From Ferranicluibacter quercicola (GTDB lineage: Bacteria > Pseudomonadota > Alphaproteobacteria > Rhizobiales > Rhizobiaceae), in NCBI RefSeq assembly GCF_021168455.1, contig NZ_JAJOZR010000009.1, positions 1 through 64,000 of the forward strand: DNA of 64,000 nucleotides, given 5' to 3'. The position numbers and the translations under genes were made by a program. The notes under the pieces were generated by a model that did no database searches, was not told where the DNA came from, and saw nothing but the letters and a program-made list of their open reading frames with translations. Below, piece by piece: positions 12,154 through 22,976 of the stretch (position 1 is the stretch's first letter; each line of letters begins with the position of its first letter).

Positions 12154-12512
12154 TGGTGCGAAGCAACGTTCCCAAACGGGGTGACGTCTTCGTCGTCGAT
12201 CTGAACCCCGTCGTCGGGCATGAGATGAAGGACGACCATCGCTGCGTCGTCATCTCGCCCCGCGAGATCAACGCCTTGGGGATGTGCATGACGGTGGCTG
12301 TGACAACGGGTGGGGCTTTTGCCCGAAAAGCCGGCATGGCCGTCAATATCACCGGACATGCGACGAACGGCGTGGCTCTGTGCAATCAGGTCCGAAGCCT
12401 GGATATCGTGGAGCGTGTCAGACAGAAGACCGCTCGCTATACCGATACGCTGGATGCCGCGACGGTCGACGATATCGTCGCCCGGGTGGTCAGCATCATC
12501 GACGTCGCCTAA
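12153..12512 (+). CDS. PemK/MazF-family endoribonuclease toxin, ChpB-like
   Basis: The toxin (119 aa) is expected to cleave mRNA in a sequence-specific way when free of antitoxin. Family features are the N-terminal PKRGDVFVVDLNPVVGHEM loop, the strand DHRCVVISPREINA, the Thr/Ser region TVAVTTGG and the C-terminal LCNQVRSLDIVERV, where the Arg and conserved strand form part of the active site. The start at 12153 (MVRSNVPKRGD) is chosen because it overlaps the antitoxin stop (TGATG); a longer frame beginning at 12114 lies inside the antitoxin gene. Length is normal and all core motifs are intact, so the pair is probably active. Confidence 0.92.
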   Translation: MVRSNVPKRGDVFVVDLNPVVGHEMKDDHRCVVISPREINALGMCMTVAVTTGGAFARKAGMAVNITGHATNGVALCNQVRSLDIVERVRQKTARYTDTLDAATVDDIVARVVSIIDVA

Positions 12513-12519
12513 TTCTCAC

Positions 12520-13218
12520 TCAATCCCTCAACCGCAACTCGTCCGTCTTCATCTGCATCATGTCGAGCGTGGAGAGGAAGCTCATGCCGAGCAGGCTCTG
12601 GTCGAGCTTGCCGTCTTCGGCGACGGTGGCGCGGACGTCGGTGCGGGTGATGGGGCCGATGGCGACCTGCGACAGGGTGACGGGGGCGCCGCGGGCTTCG
12701 CCGTTGGCGGTCATCAGGCGCTGGGTAAACGCGAGGCTGGCGGGGTCGAGGCCGAGGTTTTTCGCGTCGGCATAGGAGAGGGCGATGGTGCTGGCGCCGG
12801 TATCGACCAGCATCTGGACGCTGGCGCCGTTGACGGCGACGTTCGCCTCGAAATGGCCGTTCATGACCTTGTGGAGAACGACTTCCTGATAGCCCTCATT
12901 GTCGGTGAAGACGGCGGCGCGGCCGGGCATAAGCCCGCCGGAGAGGCGGGCCCAGTAGGATTCCAGCTCGCCGCGATAGAGATAGGCCGTGACGACGGCG
13001 AGGAAGATCAGCACCCACAGGGCGAACTGCCGCACGCTCTCGCTCAGGGTGCGGCTGCGCCAGATGCCGGCGGCAAAGACGGTGAGCAGCGCCGTCATGC
13101 CGACGAGGCTCGCGAAACTGTCATTGCCGAGCCCCAGCGTGCGGCCGCTGTCGTGATTGAGGAACAGAAGGACGAGCCCGAGGGCGAGAATGCCGAGCGC
13201 GACGGTCAGTCTGGTCAT
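12520..13218 (-). CDS. Membrane-anchored retropepsin-like aspartic protease (TIGR02281)
   Basis: A 232-aa protein with two or three N-terminal membrane segments (about 5-22, 38-58 and 68-85) and a C-terminal periplasmic clan-AA protease domain. The active-site motif is LVDTGAST, followed by the flap region (FTQRLMTANGEARGAPVTL) and the second conserved motif SLLGMSFLSTLD. As in retropepsins, one copy of the domain should need to dimerise. The substrate is not known. Its start overlaps the end of the DUF1289 gene by 4 bp, so the two are co-translated. It ends 7 bp from the convergent toxin gene. Confidence 0.88.
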   Translation of the reverse strand: MTRLTVALGILALGLVLLFLNHDSGRTLGLGNDSFASLVGMTALLTVFAAGIWRSRTLSESVRQFALWVLIFLAVVTAYLYRGELESYWARLSGGLMPGRAAVFTDNEGYQEVVLHKVMNGHFEANVAVNGASVQMLVDTGASTIALSYADAKNLGLDPASLAFTQRLMTANGEARGAPVTLSQVAIGPITRTDVRATVAEDGKLDQSLLGMSFLSTLDMMQMKTDELRLRD

Positions 13219-13445
13219 GTGCGCGTGCGCTCCCGGGCCAGGCGGTCGATGCGGACGCTGCGCATCTCCAGCCGTGCATTGGCGTCGAGCGCGTTCAGGC
13301 GCGTGTGCAGCCCGGTCATGATGTGGCGGCGCTCGCGGTCGCTGAAGAGCGTCCAGGTCGCGATCTCGTCGCCCGTCCGTCCGCAGCCGCGACAGTAGCC
13401 GGTGGCGGCATCGATGGAGCAGACGGAGGTGCAGGGTGATTCCAT
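13215..13445 (-). CDS. DUF1289 protein, small Cys-rich
   Basis: This 76-residue protein has the DUF1289 signature: an N-terminal SPCTSVCSIDAATGYCRGCGRT with four closely spaced cysteines that probably bind zinc or an Fe-S cluster, then EIATWTLFSDRERRHIM. The family is widespread in Proteobacteria and of unknown function. It is the first gene of a two-gene operon with the aspartic protease (4-bp overlap). It may be an accessory factor for that protease, but this is only suggested by the linkage. Confidence 0.88.
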   Translation of the reverse strand: MESPCTSVCSIDAATGYCRGCGRTGDEIATWTLFSDRERRHIMTGLHTRLNALDANARLEMRSVRIDRLARERTRT

Positions 13446-13487
13446 GAAAAGTCCGGGCTGGGCGTGATGTGTTGTTATATCGGCACC

Positions 13488-14279
13488 TCAGGCGAAGATC
13501 GCAAGGGCGACGAGAAGGGCTGTTTCCGCCAGCTGTTGTGTGGCTCCGATTGTGTCGCCCGTATGGCCCGAGATCCGCGCCCGCACAGATCGCGTCCAGA
13601 GCGCGACCATGGCCGCGACGGCGGCAAAGGCGACGAGGGCGGCCAAGAGCGGAACGCCGGCCACCAGCAGGAGGAGACCGGCGAGCACGACGCCGGTGGC
13701 GAGCGCCGTGGTGACGGCGGCGGGCTGCGGCTGGCCGGCACCGGCGGCCACGCCCGTCTCGCGCGCTGGCGGCAGCTGCGACCAGTGCCAGACCATGCCG
13801 GCCCGGCTGAGGGCGGCGACGGCCATGAGCGCCAGCGCGCAGCCCAGGGGCGCGAGATGGTCCGCGAGATCGGCGATGGCCACCGCCCGGAGCGCCAGCG
13901 TCAGCACCAGCGCGACGACGCCATAGGTGCCGACGCGGCTGTCCTTCATGATCTCGAGCGCATGGCCGCGCGTGCGGCCGCCGAAGAGCCCGTCGGCCGC
14001 ATCCGCAAGCCCATCCTCGTGCAGGGCACCGGTGAGAACCGTCTGCACCGTGAGAGCGAGGAGGGCGGCCAGCAGCGGATCGGCGTCGAGGGCAAGCGAC
14101 AGCGAAAAGACGAGGCTTGCCGGCAGGCTGACGAGGAGGCCGGCCACGGGGAAGGCGCGCACCGTGCGGCCCATGCGGCCGTCGTCGCCGTCGAAAACGC
14201 GCGCGGGCACGCGCAGGCGGCTGAGAAAGGCGACGGCGCGCAGCGTGTCGGTGAGGAAGGTGCTCAAAGGGTTCGTCAT
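13488..14279 (-). CDS. cobS: Adenosylcobinamide-GDP ribazoletransferase
   Basis: CobS (263 aa) joins adenosylcobinamide-GDP to alpha-ribazole(-phosphate), the last assembly step of cobalamin. It is a polytopic inner-membrane protein with several hydrophobic stretches; the conserved block TGALHEDGLADAADGLFGG (near residues 80-98) with its acidic metal-binding residues and SRVGTYGVVALVL are clear. The C-terminal GHTGDTIGATQQLAE is also typical. It diverges from cobT, which makes the alpha-ribazole phosphate used here. The start at 14279 gives the usual N terminus (MTNPLSTFLTDTLRAVAFLSRL). Confidence 0.94.
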   Translation of the reverse strand: MTNPLSTFLTDTLRAVAFLSRLRVPARVFDGDDGRMGRTVRAFPVAGLLVSLPASLVFSLSLALDADPLLAALLALTVQTVLTGALHEDGLADAADGLFGGRTRGHALEIMKDSRVGTYGVVALVLTLALRAVAIADLADHLAPLGCALALMAVAALSRAGMVWHWSQLPPARETGVAAGAGQPQPAAVTTALATGVVLAGLLLLVAGVPLLAALVAFAAVAAMVALWTRSVRARISGHTGDTIGATQQLAETALLVALAIFA

Positions 14280-14615
14280 GGTCGTGGTCCCTTGTCCGGG
14301 GGCGGGTCGTCCGGCCGTGTCCGCGGTCCGGCATAAGCCGTTGCCGGAGACCGTCATGCGCTTTAAGAGACTGTTTGAAAACCCGGACGGGTCGATCCTG
14401 CGGTGCTTTTCGTGCCCCGGTGCGTCGAGAATCTTGCCGATATCCCAGGATATCGGCTGCGATCCTCTTCTGCCGGAGCATGAGAATCCCTCGCCGGCTC
14501 TCCGCCACCGGGTTTCCGAACTGCCTCCAAGACGGCACGAGACAAGATGACGTGTCGCCGCGTCGCCCGACGATGAGACGGGCAGCGCGAACGGCGAAAT
14601 GAAGGGATAATCCAG
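14280..14615. other. cobS-cobT divergent intergenic region with 22-bp dyad (14436-14457)
   Basis: This region should hold the promoters of both cob genes. A perfect dyad, GCCGATATCC-CA-GGATATCGGC, lies at 14436-14457, roughly midway between the two starts, suggesting a shared operator. No complete cobalamin riboswitch could be made out on either strand. No gene is apparent. Confidence 0.5.
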
Positions 14616-15635
14616 ATGAGTGCCAGCGGTCTTCCGTTCGACGATTTTCGTGCGCTTCTGCGCCAGTTGCCGGGACCCGATTCCGGCGCGCTGGCGGCCG
14701 CGCGTGCGCGCGACGCGCAGCTGACGAAGCCGGCAGGCGCGCTCGGCCGGCTGGAGGAGATCGCCTTCTGGCTGGCGGCCTGGCAGGGGCGTGCCCCGGC
14801 CGTCACCCGCCCGCTGGTCGCAATCTTTGCCGGCAATCACGGCGTCGCCGCACAGGGCATCACGCCCTATCCGCCATCGGTCACGGCGCAGATGGTGGAG
14901 AATTTCGCGGCCGGCGGCGCCGCGATCAACCAGATCTGCGTGAGCCACGATCTCGGCCTGAAGGTGTTCGACCTCGCGCTCGACTATCCCACCGCCGACA
15001 TCACGCAGGAAGCGGCCCTGACGGAGCGCGACTGCGCGGCGACCATGGCCTTCGGCATGGAAGCGGTGGCGGGCGGCACCGACCTGCTCTGCATCGGCGA
15101 GATGGGCATCGGCAACACGACGATCGCCGCTGCGATCAACCTCGCGCTCTATGGCGGTTCGGCACGCGACTGGGTGGGCCCGGGCACGGGCTCGCACGGG
15201 GCGCTGCTGGAGCGCAAGATCGCCGCCGTGGAAGCGGCGGTCACGCTGCATGGCTACCATCTCTCCGATCCGCTGGAGGTGCTGCGGCGCCTGGGCGGGC
15301 GCGAAGTGGCGGCGATGGCCGGCGCGATTCTCGCCGCCCGCATGCAGAAGATTCCGGTGATCATCGACGGCTACGTCGCCACCGCCGCCGGCGCCATCCT
15401 CAGGGCCATCAATCCCGCCGCGCTCGACCACTGCCTGATCGGCCACGTCTCCGGCGAACCCGGCCACATGGCCGCCATCGAACAGCTGGGCAAGACCCCG
15501 CTGCTGGCGCTCGGCATGCGGCTCGGCGAGGGCACCGGCGCAGCGCTCGCCGCCGGCATCGTGAAGGCGGCCGCGGCGTGCCATTCCGGCATGGCGACGT
15601 TCGAGCAGGCGGGGGTGAGCGGGCAGACGGAGTGA
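14616..15635 (+). CDS. cobT: Nicotinate-nucleotide-dimethylbenzimidazole phosphoribosyltransferase
   Basis: This enzyme (339 aa) transfers the phosphoribosyl group of nicotinate mononucleotide to 5,6-dimethylbenzimidazole, giving alpha-ribazole phosphate for the cobalamin lower ligand. Family features are LTKPAGALGRLEEIAFWLAAW at the N terminus, the AGNHGV motif, the glycine-rich GEMGIGNTTIAAA region and the catalytic Glu in MRLGEGTGAAL near residue 313. Length is normal for the family (CobU of Pseudomonas denitrificans nomenclature, CobT in Salmonella). It is divergent from cobS across a 336-bp region. Confidence 0.96.
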   Translation: MSASGLPFDDFRALLRQLPGPDSGALAAARARDAQLTKPAGALGRLEEIAFWLAAWQGRAPAVTRPLVAIFAGNHGVAAQGITPYPPSVTAQMVENFAAGGAAINQICVSHDLGLKVFDLALDYPTADITQEAALTERDCAATMAFGMEAVAGGTDLLCIGEMGIGNTTIAAAINLALYGGSARDWVGPGTGSHGALLERKIAAVEAAVTLHGYHLSDPLEVLRRLGGREVAAMAGAILAARMQKIPVIIDGYVATAAGAILRAINPAALDHCLIGHVSGEPGHMAAIEQLGKTPLLALGMRLGEGTGAALAAGIVKAAAACHSGMATFEQAGVSGQTE

Positions 15636-15695
15636 AGGGTTGGTTTCGCGGGTGATGCTTTCGTCGGCCTGTGGCGGACCGTCTCGCTTGCGGCT

Positions 15696-15835
15696 GCCCC
15701 TCACCCTAGCCCTCTCCCCGCATGCGGGGCGAGGGGACGTGGCCTGCTCGGTGTTTTCATGTGGGGTGGACGCGGTGCCGTGAGGTTCCTTCGCCCCGCG
15801 TGCGGGGAGAAGGTGGCGGCAGCCGGATGAGGGGC
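15696..15835. repeat. Mosaic palindromic repeat, copy B
   Basis: This 140-bp element has the same ends (GCCCCTCA and TGAGGGGC) and the same two hairpins as the copy at 7463, in the same orientation, with a divergent middle. It fills the gap between the convergent cobT and mazG genes. An outer-arm relic of the second repeat family (CCAGAGAGGGTTTTTCC) lies just beyond it, before the mazG stop. Confidence 0.85.
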
Positions 15836-15885
15836 TGTTCGCGGGTGCGGTTTTGAAGGCACGCCAGAGAGGGTTTTTCCTTGAC

Positions 15886-16737
15886 TTACCGCGTTCCGTC
15901 CAGCGCGCGCTCGATCGCCTTGGCGTCCTGCCAGAGGGCTTCCATGCGGTCCAGCGTTGCCGCCTCCAGCGTTTCGCCCGATGCGTGAAGTTCCGTCTCG
16001 ATGTGGTGGAAGCGGCGGCGGAATTTGGTGTTGGTGCTGCGGAGGGCCATTTCGGGATCGGTGCGGGTGTGGCGGCCGATGTTGACCATGGCGAAGACAA
16101 GGTCGCCGAGTTCGTCGGTGACTTTGGCCGGGTCGCCGCTGCGGAGCGCCTCGCGCAGTTCGCCGATTTCCTCCTCGATCTTGTCGAGGATGGGTTCGGG
16201 TTCCGACCAGTCGAAGCCGACCTTGGCGGCGCGCTGCTGCAGCTTCAGGGCTTCGCTGAGCGCCGGCTGGTGGCGCTGGATGCCGTCGAGGAAGCCGGCC
16301 GCATCGTCGGTGAGGCCGCGACGGCGGCGGCGGTCGCGGCGCTCGGCTTTTTCGGCCTGCTTGATCGCATCCCACTGCAGCTTCACCGCGTCCGGCGTAT
16401 CGGCCTGCGAGCGGGCGAAGACGTGGGGGTGGCGGCGGATCATCTTGGTCGTGACGGCTTCCACCACATGGCCGAAGTCGAAGGCGCCGGCCTCTTCCGC
16501 CATGCGCGCGTGGAAGACCACCTGCAGCAGGAGATCGCCCAGTTCCTCGCAGAGATCGTCCATATCGTTCCGCTCGATCGCGTCGGCGACCTCGTAGGCC
16601 TCCTCGATCGTATAGGGCTTGATGCTATCGAAGGTCTGGACGATGTCCCAGGGGCAGCCGGTGTCGGGCGCGCGCAGGGCGGACATGATGTCGAGGAGCC
16701 TGGTGATGTCGCGCGCGGGCTGCATCGGTTCGGTCAT
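15886..16737 (-). CDS. mazG: Nucleoside triphosphate pyrophosphohydrolase MazG
   Basis: MazG hydrolyses (d)NTPs to NMP and pyrophosphate and can lower aberrant nucleotides or alarmone levels. The 283-aa protein has the usual two MazG domains. The first contains CPWDIVQTFDSIKPYTIEEA and the metal-binding EELGDLLLQVVFHA; the second contains EEIGELREAL and DELGDLVFAMVNIGRH. A charged insert between them (AEKAERRDRRRRRG) is unusually Arg-rich. The start MTEPMQPARDITRLLDIMSALR is standard. It lies 31 bp downstream of the deaminase gene on the same strand and may be co-transcribed with it. Confidence 0.95.
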   Translation of the reverse strand: MTEPMQPARDITRLLDIMSALRAPDTGCPWDIVQTFDSIKPYTIEEAYEVADAIERNDMDDLCEELGDLLLQVVFHARMAEEAGAFDFGHVVEAVTTKMIRRHPHVFARSQADTPDAVKLQWDAIKQAEKAERRDRRRRRGLTDDAAGFLDGIQRHQPALSEALKLQQRAAKVGFDWSEPEPILDKIEEEIGELREALRSGDPAKVTDELGDLVFAMVNIGRHTRTDPEMALRSTNTKFRRRFHHIETELHASGETLEAATLDRMEALWQDAKAIERALDGTR

Positions 16738-16768
16738 GGGGCGGGCTTCTGTCTGGAGGGGACGCGTC

Positions 16769-17368
<600 letters not shown>

Positions 17369-17585
17369 CGGGCGCGGTTCCCTGTGGTCGGCGCGCCACT
17401 CTAACGGGGAAGGCCGGCCGGGTGCAATGCATCGCCTTGAGGTGCCGGGACACATTTGCTCCGATTGTTCGCTGGCTGAGGAAAAGAATACGCCGCGTCC
17501 GGGACTGGCGGATTTCTGTTTCTTCAATTTCGCGGTAGGATGGGCGATACCAGTACTACCCATAAAGGACAGATCCCCCATCGTC

Positions 17586-19072
<1,487 letters not shown>

Positions 19073-19076
<4 letters not shown>

Positions 19077-19390
19077 CGATGAGTGACAAGGTCCTGACGG
19101 CCAACCGACTGTCCGACGGCATTTCCGTCTGGCTGGATGCGGCCGGCAACTGGGGCGAGAGCCTGCAGGATGCCTTCATCGCCCGTCATGCCGAGGCGGT
19201 GACGGCGCTGGAGGCGGCGGGCAAGGCTGCCTTTGCCGACAACAAGGTCGTCGATGTCAACGTGATCGAGGTCGTGGAAGTGGACGGCGTGCTCAGGCCC
19301 TCGCGGCTGCGCGAGCGCATCCGGGCGGAGGGGCCGACGATGGACTATGCGCCGGGCTACAGGGGCCTGCACCCCGTGGCGGCGGTCTAA
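19073..19390 (+). CDS. DUF2849 protein of the sulfite-reduction operon
   Basis: A 105-aa soluble protein of the DUF2849 family, found in alphaproteobacteria between cysG and cysI. Visible are KVLTANRLSDGISVWLDAAGNW, a sequence reminiscent of a small substrate-binding fold, then acidic and basic helices ending GPTMDYAPGYRGLHPVAAV. Biochemical function is unknown; its conserved location suggests it helps siroheme delivery or sulfite reductase function. It overlaps the cysG stop by 4 bp (ATGA), so the two are translationally coupled. Another start, MSDKV, lies 9 nt further in. Confidence 0.88.
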
Positions 19391-19434
19391 CCCGCCGGGA
19401 CAGAAACTCCCGCCGCATTGCTTTTCCCGGGGCC

Positions 19435-19468
19435 GGGTCTGGGGTAAAGACGGGTCTGGGGTAAAGAA
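19435..19468 (+). repeat. 17-bp tandem duplication upstream of cysI
   Basis: The unit GGGTCTGGGGTAAAGAC occurs twice head to tail, differing only in the last base. It lies in the 176-bp gap between the DUF2849 gene and cysI. It could be a plain slippage duplication or a doubled regulatory site. Confidence 0.8.
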
Positions 19469-19566
19469 CAGCACGCGCGGCGCACCGGATCTGCCTGGTG
19501 CCTCCCAAGGTCTTCTGCACGAGACGCCCGGCGTCCCGGACTTTGGTCTTCAAGGAAAAGACAACG

Positions 19567-21240
<1,674 letters not shown>

Positions 21241-21241
21241 G

Positions 21242-21739
21242 ATGACCCAGATCTGGAAGACGACCGGCTTCGTGACCGACGACGCGTGGGTGATCGAGAC
21301 CGAGGAAAGCCAAGCCGGTTCCAACGAGCGCGCGATCCACGGGCTGACGACCTTTATCGAGAAGGCGGACGCCGGGGAGACCGGGCTCGGCGTGCTGATC
21401 AACCCGGCCGACGACGTGTCGCGGCTGCAGCCCTATCTCGAGCAGATCGCTCTCGTCGCCGTCGCCTTTCCCGCCTTCAATGACGGGCGGGCCTTCAGCC
21501 ATGCCTCGCTGTTGCGGTCGCGGCTGAAGTTCGAGGGCGAGATCCGCGCGATCGGCGACGTGCTGATCGACCAGGTGCCGCTGATGCTGCGCTGTGGCAT
21601 CGACAGCTTTGCCGTGACCAATGCGACCGCGCTGAAGCGGCTCGGGGAAGGGCGCCTGCCCGGCATCGACGAGCACTACCAGCCGACGGCGCGGCCCTCG
21701 GCCGAGGCCGGGTCCTACAGCTGGCGCCGGGTTTCCTGA
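21242..21739 (+). CDS. DUF934 protein linked to sulfite reduction
   Basis: This 165-aa protein belongs to DUF934 (COG3749), annotated as probably involved in sulfite reduction because it always neighbours cysI. The conserved block is LGVLINPADDVSRLQPYL, with VAVAFPAFNDGRAFSHASLLR near residues 75-95 and GEIRAIGDVLIDQVPLMLRCGIDSF. The start follows the cysI stop by one base (TGAGATG), with the Shine-Dalgarno inside the end of cysI. No catalytic residues are evident, so it may be an accessory subunit. Confidence 0.92.
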   Translation: MTQIWKTTGFVTDDAWVIETEESQAGSNERAIHGLTTFIEKADAGETGLGVLINPADDVSRLQPYLEQIALVAVAFPAFNDGRAFSHASLLRSRLKFEGEIRAIGDVLIDQVPLMLRCGIDSFAVTNATALKRLGEGRLPGIDEHYQPTARPSAEAGSYSWRRVS

Positions 21740-21947
21740 TCCGGGGCCGCTTGTCGATCGACCGCGCGGTGCGGGGCGGTCGCGCCCTGTGGCAATCTCC
21801 GCTTGCGCGGAATTTTGAAACGGAATTGCTTTCCTTCGCCCCCGGTTTGGAATATTCCGCGCATGAATACCTGAGAGGCGTTGTCAGCCTTTCGCTCGCT
21901 CCCGATCCGAGCTCCGGCTCGACCTGCCCAGAGGATGAGACGCACAG

Positions 21948-22760
21948 ATGAATGCTCCGGCCAAGACCGAGGATTTCGCCGCGACCGTACCGGCCGGCGT
22001 GTTTGCCGAGACCGTGACCAGCGTGACGCATTATACCGACCGGCTGTTCCGCTTCCGCATGACGCGGCCGGCCGGCTTCCGCTTCCGTTCCGGTGAATTC
22101 GCCATGATCGGCCTGATGGTCGAGGGCAAGCCGGTCTACCGTGCCTATTCGATCGCCAGCCCCGCCTGGGACGAGGAACTGGAATTCTTCTCGATCAAGG
22201 TGCCGGACGGTCCGCTGACCTCGCATCTCCAGGCCATCCAGCCCGGCGACCAGGTGCTGATGCGCAAGAAGCCGACGGGCACGCTGGTGCTGGACGCGCT
22301 GACACCCGGCAAGCGGCTCTATATGTTCTCGACCGGCACCGGCATCGCGCCGTTCGCCAGCCTGATCCGCGAGCCGGAAACGTTCGAAAAGTTCGACGAG
22401 GTCATCCTGACCCACACGACCCGCGACGTGGCCGAGCTCAAATACGGTTTCGACCTGATCGCGGAGATCCGCAACCACGAGTTCCTGGCCGAGGTGGTGG
22501 GGGACAAGCTGCGCCACTACGCCACCGCGACCCGCGAGGACTATCCCTTCCGCGGCCGCATCACCGACCTCATCCGCAACGGCAAGCTCTTCGCCGACCT
22601 CGGCGTTCCCGCCTTCGACCCGGCCATCGACCGCGGCATGATCTGCGGCTCGACCGAGATGCTGAAGGACACAAAGCTGCTGCTCGAGGAGGCCGGCCTG
22701 ACCGAGGGCTCGAACAACAAGCCCGGCGAGTTCGTGATCGAGCGGGCATTCGTGGGGTGA
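21948..22760 (+). CDS. fpr: Ferredoxin/flavodoxin-NADP+ reductase
   Basis: Fpr moves electrons between NADPH and ferredoxin or flavodoxin; here it probably feeds the sulfite reductase upstream. The 270-aa protein has the FAD-binding motif RAYSIAS (residues about 66-72), the second FAD loop GPLTSHLQ, the NADP-binding STGTGIAPFASLI and the CGSTEMLKD motif; it ends in ERAFVG, typical of the bacterial subclass without an aromatic C-terminal stack. It is separated from DUF934 by 208 bp, so it probably has its own promoter. A mosaic repeat follows. Confidence 0.95.
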   Translation: MNAPAKTEDFAATVPAGVFAETVTSVTHYTDRLFRFRMTRPAGFRFRSGEFAMIGLMVEGKPVYRAYSIASPAWDEELEFFSIKVPDGPLTSHLQAIQPGDQVLMRKKPTGTLVLDALTPGKRLYMFSTGTGIAPFASLIREPETFEKFDEVILTHTTRDVAELKYGFDLIAEIRNHEFLAEVVGDKLRHYATATREDYPFRGRITDLIRNGKLFADLGVPAFDPAIDRGMICGSTEMLKDTKLLLEEAGLTEGSNNKPGEFVIERAFVG

Positions 22761-22813
22761 TGGTTTTGGGGTGAGGGTGAGAGGGTCTGTCTTCAGAGCC
22801 GCACGCGTAGGCA

Positions 22814-22953
22814 GCCCCTCATCCCGCTGCCGCGACCTTCTCCCCGCGGGCGGGGCGAAGGGACCTGGAGGCAGTGCATCCGCCACGCATCAAAACTTCG
22901 AGCAGGGCACGTTCCCTCGCCCCGCAGGCGGGGAGAGGGTTAGGGTGAGGGGC
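22814..22953. repeat. Mosaic palindromic repeat, copy C (inverted)
   Basis: This 140-bp element lies between the convergent fpr and protease genes. It is the reverse complement, in arrangement, of the copies at 7463 and 15696: the CATCCCGCTGCCGCGACCTTC arm comes first here and the CCCTAACCCTCTCCCCGC arm appears, inverted, at the end. Confidence 0.85.
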
Positions 22954-22976
22954 GGTTCCGGGCGGGGCCGGGGGCG

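Noticed and set aside
14280..14615. Cobalamin riboswitch between cobS and cobT
   Set aside because: A GGAGACC resembling a B12 box occurs at 14346-14352 and a GCCACC at 14504, but they are in the wrong order for a plus-strand riboswitch and neither strand shows the complete set of conserved elements.
13488..16100. An 870-codon continuous minus-strand frame spanning cobS and the region opposite cobT
   Set aside because: Only its 3' part, from 14279 on, is CobS; the rest is the shadow of cobT and repeat DNA. A CobS fusion protein is not supported.
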